A DNA stretch of 64,000 nucleotides from Maricaulis parjimensis (GTDB lineage Bacteria; Pseudomonadota; Alphaproteobacteria; Caulobacterales; Maricaulaceae), in the NCBI RefSeq assembly GCF_016817355.1, contig NZ_JADOTT010000001.1:251094-315093 (forward strand). Direction: 5' to 3'. This document shows positions 54,077 to 63,439 of this stretch, in pieces; position 1 is the first letter of the stretch; every line of letters begins with the position of its first letter. The notes under the pieces are model-generated. The model did no database searches. It was not told the DNA's origin and worked only from the letters and a program-made list of their open reading frames with translations. A program made the position numbers and the translations under genes.

Positions 54077-55074
54077 TTCGCTTCAAGCGTGAAGGGACGG
54101 GCAAGCAGGGATTCAATCGCCGCTGCGACACTGATACGCCCGGCCAGGATATCATCCACCGCCTGGCAGATCGGCATGTCGACCCCATGCTGCTTGGCCA
54201 GCGCCACCACGGCCGGCGCACTGGCCACACCCTCGGTCACGGCTTTCCGGCTGGACAATATGTCCTGCAGGCTGGTGCCCTGACCCAGGGCGAGACCGCA
54301 GGACATGTTGCGCGATTGCGGAGAGGAGCAGGTCAGGACGAGATCGCCCAGACCGCACAGCCCGGCCAGCGTCTCCCGCTTCCCGCCCAGCGCCACCGCC
54401 AGCCGGGTCATCTCGGCAAAACCGCGCGCTATCAAAGCGGCATGGGCCGACTTGCCCAGCTCGCGGCCTTCGGAAATCCCGCAGGCAATCGCCAGGACAT
54501 TCTTCACGGCACCGCCGATTTCGGCGCCCACGAGATCGGTGGCCAGATAGGGCCGGAACCGGCTCGTCCCCAGCGCCTCGATGAGGGCATTGCCGACCGT
54601 TTCATTCGAGCAGGCCAACGTGACGGCCGTCGGCAGACCCTGTGCCGTATCGATTGCAAAGCTTGGCCCCGACAGCACGGCCGGCAGGGCGCGCGGGATG
54701 GTCTCGTGCAGCACATCCGTCATCAGGCTGAGCGAGGATTGCTCAATCCCCTTGGCGCACAGCACGATGGGCAGCTTGTCCCGGGCATAGGGCAGGAAGC
54801 CCTCCAGGACCCGCCGGAGATGCTGGGCCGGCGCCACCGCCAGGATCGCATCGCAGGCATCCAGGTCCGAAATGGCCGTGACCGCCTCGACCGCTTCGGA
54901 CAAGGCGACACCCGGCAGATAGACCGTGTTCTCGTGCTTCGTATTGATCGCCTCGGCCACATCCGGCTCGAAGGACCAGAGGGTCACATCGCGGCCGGCC
55001 TGTGCGGCCGTCTGGGCCAGGGCCGTGCCCCAGGCACCGGCACCAATCACACCGATATGCTGGAAATCCGTCAC
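54073..55074 (-). CDS. gpsA: Glycerol-3-phosphate dehydrogenase [NAD(P)+]
   Basis: Makes sn-glycerol-3-phosphate for phospholipids. The 333 residues have the cofactor motif [14 protein letters not shown], the catalytic Lys region [11 protein letters not shown], and [11 protein letters not shown]. It starts within the tsaD stop (4-bp overlap) and ends within the Rieske gene start. Confidence 0.96.
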   Translation of the reverse strand: MTDFQHIGVIGAGAWGTALAQTAAQAGRDVTLWSFEPDVAEAINTKHENTVYLPGVALSEAVEAVTAISDLDACDAILAVAPAQHLRRVLEGFLPYARDKLPIVLCAKGIEQSSLSLMTDVLHETIPRALPAVLSGPSFAIDTAQGLPTAVTLACSNETVGNALIEALGTSRFRPYLATDLVGAEIGGAVKNVLAIACGISEGRELGKSAHAALIARGFAEMTRLAVALGGKRETLAGLCGLGDLVLTCSSPQSRNMSCGLALGQGTSLQDILSSRKAVTEGVASAPAVVALAKQHGVDMPICQAVDDILAGRISVAAAIESLLARPFTLEAK

Positions 55075-56204
55075 GCCTTGGGTCCTTTCCGTCCGGATCC
55101 GATTGCCGGATCAAGCTTGGCCGAAACCGCGTCCAAAGGCCAGCGCGCCCGGGCCGGCGCATCCAGCTCATCCGTCTGGCCGCGAAGCAGGTTTTCCAGT
55201 CCCGCCAGGGCGATCATGGCAGCATTGTCGGTGCACCATTTCATCGGCGGAGCGATCAGGGTGAAGCCCGCCGCCTGGGCTGCGTCTTCCAGTGCGGCCC
55301 GCACCGTCTTGTTCGCGGCCACACCACCGGCCACCACCAGCGGCCGCGGCAGGGCCACGTCCGGATAATCCCCGGCGAACTGGTCCATCGCCCGCTTGGT
55401 CCGGCTGGCCAGGGCTCGCGCAATCGCCGCCTGGACCGAGGCCGCCAGGTCTGCCCTGTCCTGCCCGCTTGGCTGGTCCAGCCCGTCCCAGATCTGGCGC
55501 GCCGCCGTCTTCAGGCCGGCAAAGGAAAAATCGCAACCCGGCTTGCCCTTCAGCGGCACAGGCAGGTCGAAACGGGCCGCATCGCCTTCAGCCGCGCATT
55601 TTTCCAGCGCCGGTCCGCCGGGGAAGCCCAGCCCCAAAACCTTGGCCGTCTTGTCAAAGGCTTCGCCCGCCGCATCATCCAGCGTCGAGCCCAGGCGGCG
55701 ATAGCGTCCCACCGCTTCGGCGACCAGCAATTGGGTATGCCCGCCGGAGACGAGCAGCAGCAGATAGGGAAAATCCAGCCGTTCACTCAGGCGCGGCGAC
55801 AGGGCATGGCCTTCCAGATGGTTCACCGCGATCAGCGGCTTGCCCGCCCCCAAAGCCAGTCCCTTGGCGGTCATCAGCGCGGCCATCACGCCGCCGATCA
55901 GGCCCGGTCCGGATGTGGCGGCAATCCCGTCCAGCTCCGCCAGACTCAGCCCGGCTTCCTTCAAGGCCGCAGCCGCCAGCCCGTCCATCGCCTCGGCATG
56001 GGCCCGCGCCGCAATCTCCGGCACGACGCCTCCGAAAGGCGCATGCGCTTCGGTCTGGCCCAGGACGAGGTCCGCGAGAACCTCGATCCGGCCATCGCCA
56101 TGCCGGCGCAGAATGGCGGCCGCGCTCTCATCGCAGCTGGATTCCAGTCCCAGCACGGTGAGTTCATCGGCTTGCGTCGAAGAGGAAGGGGGGGCTAAGT
56201 CCAT
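55071..56204 (-). CDS. tsaD: tRNA N6-adenosine threonylcarbamoyltransferase TsaD
   Basis: Transfers threonylcarbamoyl to A37 with TsaB and TsaE. The 377 residues contain [10 protein letters not shown], the metal ligands in the helix [11 protein letters not shown] and in VNHLEGH, and SGGHTQLLV. Slightly longer than family average (about 340) owing to an N-terminal extension ([16 protein letters not shown]). Divergent from hemC by 36 bp, so the two operons share a compact promoter region. First gene of tsaD-gpsA-Rieske. Confidence 0.96.
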   Translation of the reverse strand: MDLAPPSSSTQADELTVLGLESSCDESAAAILRRHGDGRIEVLADLVLGQTEAHAPFGGVVPEIAARAHAEAMDGLAAAALKEAGLSLAELDGIAATSGPGLIGGVMAALMTAKGLALGAGKPLIAVNHLEGHALSPRLSERLDFPYLLLLVSGGHTQLLVAEAVGRYRRLGSTLDDAAGEAFDKTAKVLGLGFPGGPALEKCAAEGDAARFDLPVPLKGKPGCDFSFAGLKTAARQIWDGLDQPSGQDRADLAASVQAAIARALASRTKRAMDQFAGDYPDVALPRPLVVAGGVAANKTVRAALEDAAQAAGFTLIAPPMKWCTDNAAMIALAGLENLLRGQTDELDAPARARWPLDAVSAKLDPAIGSGRKGPKA

Positions 56205-56240
56205 GGCAGACCGATAGCCCCTCGACCAGGATCCTGCAAC

Positions 56241-57206
56241 GTGAAGCCGCCGTCCTCACCCCAGCCGATCGCCACACGCCGCTCTCCGCTCGCCCTCTGG
56301 CAGGCCCGGGAGGTGCAAGCCCGACTGGCTGCAGCCTGTGGCCTGTCCGGCCCGGACGCCGAAACGGCCTTCCCCATTCTCGGCCTCGTCTCCACCGGTG
56401 ACCGCATCCAGGACCGCACGCTGCTGGAAGCCGGCGGCAAGGGCCTCTTCACCAAGGAGATCGACGAGGCCCAGCTGTCCGGTGACGCCGTCTATGCCGT
56501 CCACTCCATGAAGGATGTCCCGACCGAATTGCCTGACGGCCTGACCCTCGGCGCCATTCTGGAGCGTGAGGATCCGCGCGACATGCTGCTGGCCCGTGGC
56601 GGTGAAGCCCGCCTCGCCGATCTGCCGGAAGGCGTGGTCGTCGGCACGGCCAGCCTGCGCCGCCAGGCCCAGCTCCTGCACGTCCGGCCGGACATCAAAG
56701 TCGTGCCCCTGCGCGGCAATGTCGCCACCCGCTTGGGCAAGCTGGAAAGCGGCGAGGTCTATGCCACCTTCCTCGCCCGAGCCGGGCTGAAACGCCTGGA
56801 ACGTCCGGAAGCCGAGCGCGATCCCTTGCCCATGACCGACATGCTGCCGGCCGTGGCCCAGGGCGCGATCGGCGTGGCGGCCCGGCTCGATGATGCCGAT
56901 GCCCGGGAGCGTCTGCAGGCCCTGGAACACCGGCCCACGCGCCTGGCGGTCACGGCGGAGCGTGGATTCCTGAAAGCGCTGGACGGGTCTTGCCGGACCC
57001 CGATTGCGGCCCATCTTAATAATGAATCAATGGATTTCACGGGCGAAGTCCTCACACCTGATGGCTCGACACGATGGCAGAAATCCGGTCGCATTGACCT
57101 GGCCTCCGTCTCGATCAAACAGGCTGGGGATGCCGGTTTCCGGCTCGGTCGCTTGATCCGGGATGAGGCTGGCGAACGGCTCGAACAGATTCTGGGAGTG
57201 GCATGA
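56241..57206 (+). CDS. hemC: Hydroxymethylbilane synthase
   Basis: Assembles four porphobilinogens to hydroxymethylbilane. The dipyrromethane-binding Cys251 lies in DGSCRTPIA, and the substrate-arginine segments [10 protein letters not shown] and LRGNVATRL are present. 321 residues from GTG 56241. The stop overlaps the hemD start by 4 bp. Confidence 0.95.
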   Translation: MKPPSSPQPIATRRSPLALWQAREVQARLAAACGLSGPDAETAFPILGLVSTGDRIQDRTLLEAGGKGLFTKEIDEAQLSGDAVYAVHSMKDVPTELPDGLTLGAILEREDPRDMLLARGGEARLADLPEGVVVGTASLRRQAQLLHVRPDIKVVPLRGNVATRLGKLESGEVYATFLARAGLKRLERPEAERDPLPMTDMLPAVAQGAIGVAARLDDADARERLQALEHRPTRLAVTAERGFLKALDGSCRTPIAAHLNNESMDFTGEVLTPDGSTRWQKSGRIDLASVSIKQAGDAGFRLGRLIRDEAGERLEQILGVA

Positions 57207-57940
57207 CTGTATTGGTGACCCGAGGCTGGCCTGGTGCCGAGCGAACCGCAGCCGGTCTGCGGCAGATGGGCATCGATCCGATCATCTCGCCCGTTCTCGA
57301 CATCAATTTCCGCGCCCGCATCGATGCCGATCTCACTGATGTCCAAGCCCTGGTCTTCACCAGCGCCAATGGCGTGCGGGCTTGGGGTCCGCGCCGCGAG
57401 GAACGTGACCTCACCGTCTTCGCGGTCGGCGACAGCACGGCAGAGACGGCCAGCAAGATCGGTTTCAAGAAAGTCCATTCCGCCGCTGGCAACAGCGCCG
57501 ACCTCGTCGAGCTGATCAAGCGCAAGGCGCGTCCGGACAAGGGTGAACTCCTGCACATTCGCGGCATCCACGTCTCCGGCGACCTGTCCTCCGCCCTGCG
57601 GCCGGACGGCTATACCGTGCGTGACGCGATCGGCTATGGCGCCATCCCGGTGGATACGCTCAGCGAGGAAGCCATTGCCGCGATTGTGTCCGGCACGCCG
57701 GTCTCCGTCCTGGTCCACTCGCCGCGCAGCGCCAAGACCTTCCTGGACCTGCTCAAAAAGTTCGGCCTTCACCACTGGCTGGGCACGGTGAGTGTGTACG
57801 GAATTTCCGAAAAATGCCTCGAGCCGCTCAAAGGGGCCGGCTTCGGTGCCCTCATTCCGGCAGCCGCTCCCACCGAGGACGCCCTGCTGGCGCTGCTGGA
57901 TGAAAGTTCGGAACTGGCGCGGGCGGGCAACGCGTCCTAA
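57203..57940 (+). CDS. hemD: Uroporphyrinogen-III synthase
   Basis: Cyclises hydroxymethylbilane. HemD sequences diverge strongly. Here the frame has LVTRGWPGAERTAAGLRQMG, FTSANGVRAW and VYGISEKCLEPLKGAGF typical of the family, plus direct coupling to hemC. 245 residues. 33 bp separate it from the Mic60 gene. Confidence 0.9.
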   Translation: MTVLVTRGWPGAERTAAGLRQMGIDPIISPVLDINFRARIDADLTDVQALVFTSANGVRAWGPRREERDLTVFAVGDSTAETASKIGFKKVHSAAGNSADLVELIKRKARPDKGELLHIRGIHVSGDLSSALRPDGYTVRDAIGYGAIPVDTLSEEAIAAIVSGTPVSVLVHSPRSAKTFLDLLKKFGLHHWLGTVSVYGISEKCLEPLKGAGFGALIPAAAPTEDALLALLDESSELARAGNAS

Positions 57941-57973
57941 GCTGGCTGAAATCCGCGCGAATCATGGGCCAAA

Positions 57974-59293
57974 ATGGCTGACCCGAACGACACTCTCGAC
58001 CCCGAACCCGTCGATGCCGAGTTCGAGCCGGCAGGCGACACCTCGCCTGCGCCCGCTCCGCGCCGGCGCGGCCCCGGATGGACATCCCTCTTCCTGGTTT
58101 TCCTGCTCTCCTCTGCCGCCGGCGGAGCGCTGGGCTATGCCGGTCATGCCTATCTGGGAAACACGGCCACACCCGCTGATACCGGCGCGGATGCGCGTGA
58201 AGCCCTGGCCGAAGACCTCACCGCGCTGACCGCGCGTCTGGAGACGCTGGAAAACAGTGATCCGGCCACCCCCGTCGATGACGAGGCCCGGGCCCGGATC
58301 GAGGCCCTGATCACGCGCCTGTCCGCCCTGGAAGCCCGCCCGGCCGCAGGCGGTGGCGAGCCGGTGGACCTGTCCGCCATCGAGGCCCGCCTTGCCGCGC
58401 TGGAATCCGCTCCGGCCAGCAGCGCACCGGCCGAGACCCTTGATCTCGGCCCGCTGGAAGACCGCATCGCGCAGCTGGAATCCGGCCAGTCCGACACGCA
58501 AGCTCTTGCCAGCCAGGCGCTGGATACTGCGCAGACCGCCTCCCAATCCGGCGTCGACCCGCAAATCCTGCAAAACCTAACCCAGCGCATCGCCGATCTT
58601 GAGGCGGCCGGGGATACGGGCGCCACGCAGATCGAGGACCCGGCCCCGCGCCTGGACGCCCTGGAATCCGAACTCGCCCGGCTGGAAGGCCAGATCGCCC
58701 AGGCTCGCGCCCTCGCCGAAACTGCCCAGTCCAGCGCCACCGATGCCGCCTCCGCAGCCCAGTCCGCCGCCGACCGCCCGGACACGGGCACGGCAGACCG
58801 CCAGCTGGCCGCCCGCGCCCTGGCGCTTACGGCGCTGCGGGAAATCGCCCAGACCGGCGAAAGCTTCGAGGCCGAACGCGCGGCCCTCGCCCGTCTGTGG
58901 CGGGACAATGCAGACCTGGACGCCCTGGCCAGCGTCGCCCGCGCCGGCGTTCCCACCCATGACCAGCTGGAAGCCAGCTATCCCGGAGCCGCGATCCGCG
59001 AGGCCGCCGGCCCCGGCCGCGTTTTCTTCGGCTTGATTGCCGTGCGCCAGACAGACGGCACCTCCGACAGTACCGGCCCCATGGCCATCACCGCCCTCGC
59101 CGAAACCCGTCTCGCCGAAGAGGATCTGGACAGCGCCATCACCCTGACCGAACAACTCTCCGGGCCGTCGCTCGAAAGCGCGCGCGACTGGCTGATCTCG
59201 GCCCGCGCCCGCCAGGATGTGGACCGCCGCCTGCTCTCCCTGCGTCAGGCACTCGCTGATGAAGCCGCCGCGCGCGGAGAGGATCCGTCATGA
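57974..59293 (+). CDS. Mitofilin/Mic60-like inner-membrane protein
   Basis: 439 residues: a charged N-terminal tail, a single membrane helix (residues about 37-58) and a long periplasmic stretch of Ala/Glu-rich coiled coils (about 65-290). A C-terminal helical domain (about 300-439; RVFFGLIAVRQTDG...SARDWLISARARQDVDRRLLSL) follows. This is the COG4223/alphaproteobacterial Mic60 architecture, related to mitochondrial cristae organiser Mic60. In other alphaproteobacteria it lies with heme genes (hemC, hemD, hemY), as here. The 3' end overlaps hemY by 4 bp. Confidence 0.85.
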   Translation: MADPNDTLDPEPVDAEFEPAGDTSPAPAPRRRGPGWTSLFLVFLLSSAAGGALGYAGHAYLGNTATPADTGADAREALAEDLTALTARLETLENSDPATPVDDEARARIEALITRLSALEARPAAGGGEPVDLSAIEARLAALESAPASSAPAETLDLGPLEDRIAQLESGQSDTQALASQALDTAQTASQSGVDPQILQNLTQRIADLEAAGDTGATQIEDPAPRLDALESELARLEGQIAQARALAETAQSSATDAASAAQSAADRPDTGTADRQLAARALALTALREIAQTGESFEAERAALARLWRDNADLDALASVARAGVPTHDQLEASYPGAAIREAAGPGRVFFGLIAVRQTDGTSDSTGPMAITALAETRLAEEDLDSAITLTEQLSGPSLESARDWLISARARQDVDRRLLSLRQALADEAAARGEDPS

Positions 59294-60759
59294 TCCGTCT
59301 GATCCTTGCTGTCCTCTTTGCCATCCTGACCGCCGTGCTGGGCGCTTTCCTCGCGCTCAATCCCGGCACCGCCGCCTTTGAATTCCTGGGCTGGCAGATG
59401 GAAATGCCCTTCGTCGTCGCGGCCGGCGGTACGATCCTGTTCGCCTTCCTCTTCCTGGTTCTGTGGTGGGGCATCTATCTGCTCTGGACCTCGCCGGACA
59501 AGGTGAAGTCCTTCTTCAAGCGCCGCCGCCGCGAGCAGGGCTATGACGCGCTGGAACGCGCCCTCATTGCTTCGGCTGCCGGGGATGGCGAGGCCGCGGT
59601 CCGCCAAGCCGCCCGCGCCGATGCCCTGTTGGAACGCCCTGCGCTGTCCCGCCTGCTCGCCGCCCGCGCCGCCGAAGCCGCCGGGAACTGGGATGGCGCG
59701 GAAGCCCATTACGAAGCCCTGCTGGAAGACCAGCGCACCCGGGTCGTCGCCCGCCGCGGCCTCGCCCAGCTGGCGCATGACCGGGGCGACCACTCCGCCA
59801 CCCAGACCCATGCCGCCGATGCCTTCCAGCAGGCCAAGGGTGCCCGCTGGGCTTTCGATGCCCTGTTCGACAGCCAGGTCGCCCAGGGCCGTTGGGAAGA
59901 AGCCGTCGCAACCCTCAATGAGGGCGAAAAGCGCAAACATGTCGGCCCTGACATTGCCCGCCGCCGCCGCGCCGTCCTGCTGACCGCGGCCGCACTGGAA
60001 TGCGAGCAGAGCGACGCCGAAAAGGCGCGCGAATGGGCCGCCAGCGCCCATCGCAATGCGCCGGGCTTTGCGCCGGCCGCGGCCCTAGCCGCACGCCTCC
60101 TGGCGGATGGCCGCCGCCACAAGCGGGCTGCAGAGGTTCTGGAGGCCGCCTGGGCCGCCAATCCGCACCCGGCTCTCGCCCACGCGTATCGCGAATTGCG
60201 CAAATCCGACACCAAGACCAAACGGCTGGAACGCCTGCGGGCCCTGGCTGCGCTCAATCCGGATCACCGGGAGAGCCAGCTGATCAATATCCAGGTCGCG
60301 CTGGAGGATGGCGATGCCCGCTTGGCCCGTGAAGCGCTTGACCCGCTGCTCAAGGCCGGTGACGCGCCCTCCTCGCGCCTCTGCGCGCTCGCGGCCCGTC
60401 TGGCCCGGCTGGAGGGCAAGGATGAAGATGCCCGCCGCTGGATGACCAAGGCCTCCCATGCCGCACCGGAAGCCGATTGGTCGGACATCGACCCGGAAGG
60501 CCGCCTCTTCGCCTACACGGCGGATGACTGGAAGCGGATGGTCTATGCCTATGGCGATGAGAACAAGCTGACCCATCCGCGCTATGAGCGCTTCGAACGC
60601 TATGCCGAGGCGGTGCCGGAAACCGCCCTGCTGGAAGCCCCGCGCCCGCGCCGGGTCGCCGCATCCCGCGCCGCCGCCACATTCGCGGATGATGCTCCGC
60701 GCATGCCCGACGATCCCGGTGTCTCCGACGGGGATGATGAGGACGGCGCTGCGGCATGA
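59290..60759 (+). CDS. hemY: HemY-like TPR membrane protein
   Basis: 489 residues with two membrane helices (about 2-21 and 41-65) followed by TPR-type helical repeats (NWDGAEAHYEALLEDQ, QGRWEEAVATLNEGEKR, HKRAAEVLEAAWAAN). It matches the COG3898 HemY N-terminal family. The link to heme synthesis is by gene order only; no enzymatic activity is assigned. Acidic tail at the C-terminus. Stop and start overlap with the next gene by 4 bp. Confidence 0.88.
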   Translation: MIRLILAVLFAILTAVLGAFLALNPGTAAFEFLGWQMEMPFVVAAGGTILFAFLFLVLWWGIYLLWTSPDKVKSFFKRRRREQGYDALERALIASAAGDGEAAVRQAARADALLERPALSRLLAARAAEAAGNWDGAEAHYEALLEDQRTRVVARRGLAQLAHDRGDHSATQTHAADAFQQAKGARWAFDALFDSQVAQGRWEEAVATLNEGEKRKHVGPDIARRRRAVLLTAAALECEQSDAEKAREWAASAHRNAPGFAPAAALAARLLADGRRHKRAAEVLEAAWAANPHPALAHAYRELRKSDTKTKRLERLRALAALNPDHRESQLINIQVALEDGDARLAREALDPLLKAGDAPSSRLCALAARLARLEGKDEDARRWMTKASHAAPEADWSDIDPEGRLFAYTADDWKRMVYAYGDENKLTHPRYERFERYAEAVPETALLEAPRPRRVAASRAAATFADDAPRMPDDPGVSDGDDEDGAAA

Positions 60760-61376
60760 CCTCGAATGTGACGCTGCTCGGCATTGTCGGAGGCTCGGCT
60801 TCCGGCAAGACCTGTCTGGCCGAGGAGATCGCCCGCCAGCACGCCGGTTCGGGCACCTATGTCCTGTCCGAGGATGATTATTATGTCGATGCCGGCAATA
60901 TGCCGGGCTTTGATCCCAAGCGGTTCAATTTCGACGAACCGGCCTCCAAGGATCATGATCTCCTCCTCGCCCATCTGGAGGCGCTGAAATCCGGTCAGCC
61001 GATCGAGGCACCGCTCTATGATTTCACCACGCATTGCCGGCGGGAAGAGACGCAGTTTCTTACCCCGGCGCCGCTTGTGGTGATCGAAGGCCTCCACCTT
61101 CTCTCCAGCACCGCGATTTCCCACGTTCTGGACCTTTCCGTCTTTGTCGATGCGGACCGGGATGTCCGCTTCCAGCGCCGTCTCACCCGCGATGTTGCCG
61201 AACGCGGCCGCCAGCCGGACTTCGTCAAACACCAGTTTGAAACCCTGGTGGATCCGATGCATGTCGCCCATGTCGAACCGCAGAAAGTCCAGGCCGACCT
61301 CATCATCGAGAATATGGGCGCGCCCGACTTCACACAGCTCGCAGAACCGGTTCTCGCCCGCCTGAAAGACCAGTGA
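60756..61376 (+). CDS. udk: Uridine kinase family P-loop kinase
   Basis: 206 residues with the Walker A motif GGSASGKT (residues 12-19), EDDYYVD, PLYDFTTHCR and the C-terminal QFETLVDPMHVAHVEPQK. This fits uridine/cytidine kinase of the Udk family. It is the last gene of the hem/mic60 operon (4-bp overlap with hemY), an unusual partner. No T-run terminator is seen before the tRNA. Confidence 0.88.
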   Translation: MTSNVTLLGIVGGSASGKTCLAEEIARQHAGSGTYVLSEDDYYVDAGNMPGFDPKRFNFDEPASKDHDLLLAHLEALKSGQPIEAPLYDFTTHCRREETQFLTPAPLVVIEGLHLLSSTAISHVLDLSVFVDADRDVRFQRRLTRDVAERGRQPDFVKHQFETLVDPMHVAHVEPQKVQADLIIENMGAPDFTQLAEPVLARLKDQ

Positions 61377-61475
61377 TTTTCCTGCTGCAGCGGGGCTTGC
61401 CCGCTCCGCATTTCGCGGGTAGGTTCCGCCGCCTCTCGCCGGTGCTTGTGCACAGGCGGGACGCCTGAATGGCAA

Positions 61476-61551
<76 letters not shown>

Positions 61552-61699
61552 TTTCTCCCCTTGTTCCCGCTCCGCTCGACCCGTGCCTGTCGCCGCTTTC
61601 GGCGTTGGGGTCGATGCTCGCATGGAACGCGCTCAAGGCTGGGGCGCTCGAGCCAGGTGCGAAGACCCGGTCGATTGCCCCAAACCCATACAAAACAGT

Positions 61700-62407
61700 T
61701 CAGCCCGGCTCCGTGACGCCGATTGAGTCGAGATAGCGCACGCTCATCGACAACGTGCCGGTCGACGCGTGGGCGATGATCAAGGGCCAGAGATTGCGCT
61801 TGAAGGCCCAGAACATCAGGCCGAAGCCCAGCCCCATCAGACCCGTCGCCAAGGCACCGCCCACGCCCTGGTAATACATGTGACGCACGCCGAAGAAGGC
61901 GGATTGCAGAACAATGGCCAGGGGCATGCGCCAGCCCTCGCGCCCGCCCATCACTTCGGTCAGCTTCATAATGGTGAAACCGCGATAGATCATCTCCTCG
62001 AAAAACCCGCCATGGATGATCGCGATGCCGATCCACAAGGCCAGGAAGCCCGGTGAATTGGCGATATCGGCAAACCGGTCCTCCAGGCTGGGCGCAATGG
62101 GAAGGATCGGGTTCAGCCAGGTCTTGTAGGCCACCGACACACCGATCATCACCGACAGCATCAACAGGACCTGGGGCAGAAGCAGGAGTTTGCTCTTCCA
62201 GCCGGGCGGGAGTTTCAACCCATAGTCCGACCAGCGCTTTCCACGCCGGCGGATAAGCCAGCTCGCCAGCAGGACCGCACTCAGCAGCGAAATGGGGCCG
62301 GCGAACTTCCAGGCGAAATTCATCATCACGGCCTTCACAAGGACAGCCGTGCCCAGGACCAGGATCAGGTCCATCACAGCGGCAAGCTTGGGGTTAGTCT
62401 TGAACAC
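61700..62407 (-). CDS. CPBP-family intramembrane metalloprotease
   Basis: 235 residues from GTG 62407 (GGAG ten bases upstream, overlapping the marR 3' end by 14 bp); ATG 62374 is a second possibility. The frame has about six membrane helices and all CPBP motifs: EEMIYRG (Glu-Glu and Arg), FGVRHMYYQ (His) and HASTGTL (His/Asn position). It acts in the inner membrane as a protease or CAAX-like enzyme. It lies last in a putative marR operon, so it may be controlled by this regulator. Confidence 0.87.
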   Translation of the reverse strand: MFKTNPKLAAVMDLILVLGTAVLVKAVMMNFAWKFAGPISLLSAVLLASWLIRRRGKRWSDYGLKLPPGWKSKLLLLPQVLLMLSVMIGVSVAYKTWLNPILPIAPSLEDRFADIANSPGFLALWIGIAIIHGGFFEEMIYRGFTIMKLTEVMGGREGWRMPLAIVLQSAFFGVRHMYYQGVGGALATGLMGLGFGLMFWAFKRNLWPLIIAHASTGTLSMSVRYLDSIGVTEPG

Positions 62408-62894
62408 GATTGATACGCTCCAGCAGGGGGGTTTTTGTGAGGGCGGCACGCGCGCGGATGGCCAGCTCGAGCAGATCCGCACCGAGCTCGGAAAAAAGTT
62501 CGGCATAGGCCTGGTCGAGCTGGCGCATGACGGTTTGAAGTTTTTCAACCTCCGCGCCAGCCTTGTCCGTGGGTTGAAGGATTGAGCGGGTCCGGTCTTC
62601 CGGATCCCGCGCCTGTGACACCAAGCCCGCCTCAACGAGCTTCTTGACCCGGTAGGTTGCCAATTGGTGGGACAGACCCAGCTCATCCGCGAGGGCCGCA
62701 ACGCTCAGGCCGGGGCGGTGGGCGATCAGGGAGAACACCGAGCCCAGCCGGCTGTCCAGCTCCATGCCCGCGGCGTTCAGGACATCCTGGCCCTGCTCCG
62801 CCAGGACATCATGGAATTGTGCGATCCGGCGGGCCAGGAAGGGCCGGCCGACCTGGCCGACATAATCGCCGGACGTGGTGTGTTTCTCGGTCAT
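62394..62894 (-). CDS. MarR-family transcriptional regulator
   Basis: 166 residues from ATG 62894; the upstream in-frame start at 63062 has no homology. The winged helix (SVAALADELGLSHQLATYRVKKLVEAGLVSQARDPEDRTRS) has the DxRxR-type wing tip. A perfect 28-bp palindrome (62898-62925) begins 4 bases before the ATG and overlaps the position of the ribosome binding site. The gene is therefore very likely autorepressed. Effector unknown. Confidence 0.88.
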   Translation of the reverse strand: MTEKHTTSGDYVGQVGRPFLARRIAQFHDVLAEQGQDVLNAAGMELDSRLGSVFSLIAHRPGLSVAALADELGLSHQLATYRVKKLVEAGLVSQARDPEDRTRSILQPTDKAGAEVEKLQTVMRQLDQAYAELFSELGADLLELAIRARAALTKTPLLERINRVQD

Positions 62895-62897
62895 GAT

Positions 62898-62925
62898 CCC
62901 CAAATACAAAATTTTGTATTTGGGG
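62898..62925. promoter_or_regulatory. Perfect 28-bp palindrome, probable MarR operator
   Basis: Each arm is 14 bases (CCCCAAATACAAAA and its exact complement), with no spacer. It is centred between 62911 and 62912, 18 bases before the marR ATG, and the GGGG end coincides with the Shine-Dalgarno position. This symmetry far exceeds chance and its placement makes MarR binding the natural reading. Only the operator function is inferred. Confidence 0.8.
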
Positions 62926-62956
62926 ACAAGCCGGCCAGGATTACGATGTGGACAGG

Positions 62957-63433
62957 CTAGGCGGCCAGGCGCACAGCCAGGGTCAGGAACAGGGCTGTCA
63001 GCGCGCAGGCCGCGGTCCTCACATGGTTCCAGAACGTCCAGCCGGTCAGATAGGCGGTCCAATAATCGCTGGGTGCTGACAGTCGCTCCAGGCGCTTGTT
63101 CATCGGGACATTGCCCAGCCCGGTCACAAGGAACGCGCCCACCGTATAGACACCGGCTGCCAGCTGGATGAAGTGGCGCGGCGCGCCCTCCAGGAAAACC
63201 TGTGCCAGCCCGGCCAGGGCGAGAAGCCCTGGCACAAGGAGTAGGAAGACAGTCAGGGTGACAGACTTCAGCACTGTGCGGTTCAGGCCCTGCATCGCCT
63301 GCATGCCTGAAACAGGTCCAGCCAGGCGAAAACCGCGCATCAGAAAATCCGAGAAAGCCAGCAGGGCACCGGCCACGAGGGTGGCCAACAGGCTGCTGGC
63401 CGTCGCAAGGTTCAGGATCAGATCCGCCATCAT
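62957..63433 (-). CDS. DUF1772 / anthrone oxygenase-like membrane protein
   Basis: 158 residues with about four membrane helices (LLATLVAGALLAFSDFLMRGF, LKSVTLTVFLLLVPGLLALAG, IQLAAGVYTVGAFLVTG). The phrase NVPMNKRLERL is the DUF1772 signature. ATG 63433 or 63430. It follows the NmrA-like gene by 6 bp on the same strand and precedes marR, so it is probably in one transcript. Confidence 0.82.
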   Translation of the reverse strand: MMADLILNLATASSLLATLVAGALLAFSDFLMRGFRLAGPVSGMQAMQGLNRTVLKSVTLTVFLLLVPGLLALAGLAQVFLEGAPRHFIQLAAGVYTVGAFLVTGLGNVPMNKRLERLSAPSDYWTAYLTGWTFWNHVRTAACALTALFLTLAVRLAA

Positions 63434-63439
63434 CCCCTC

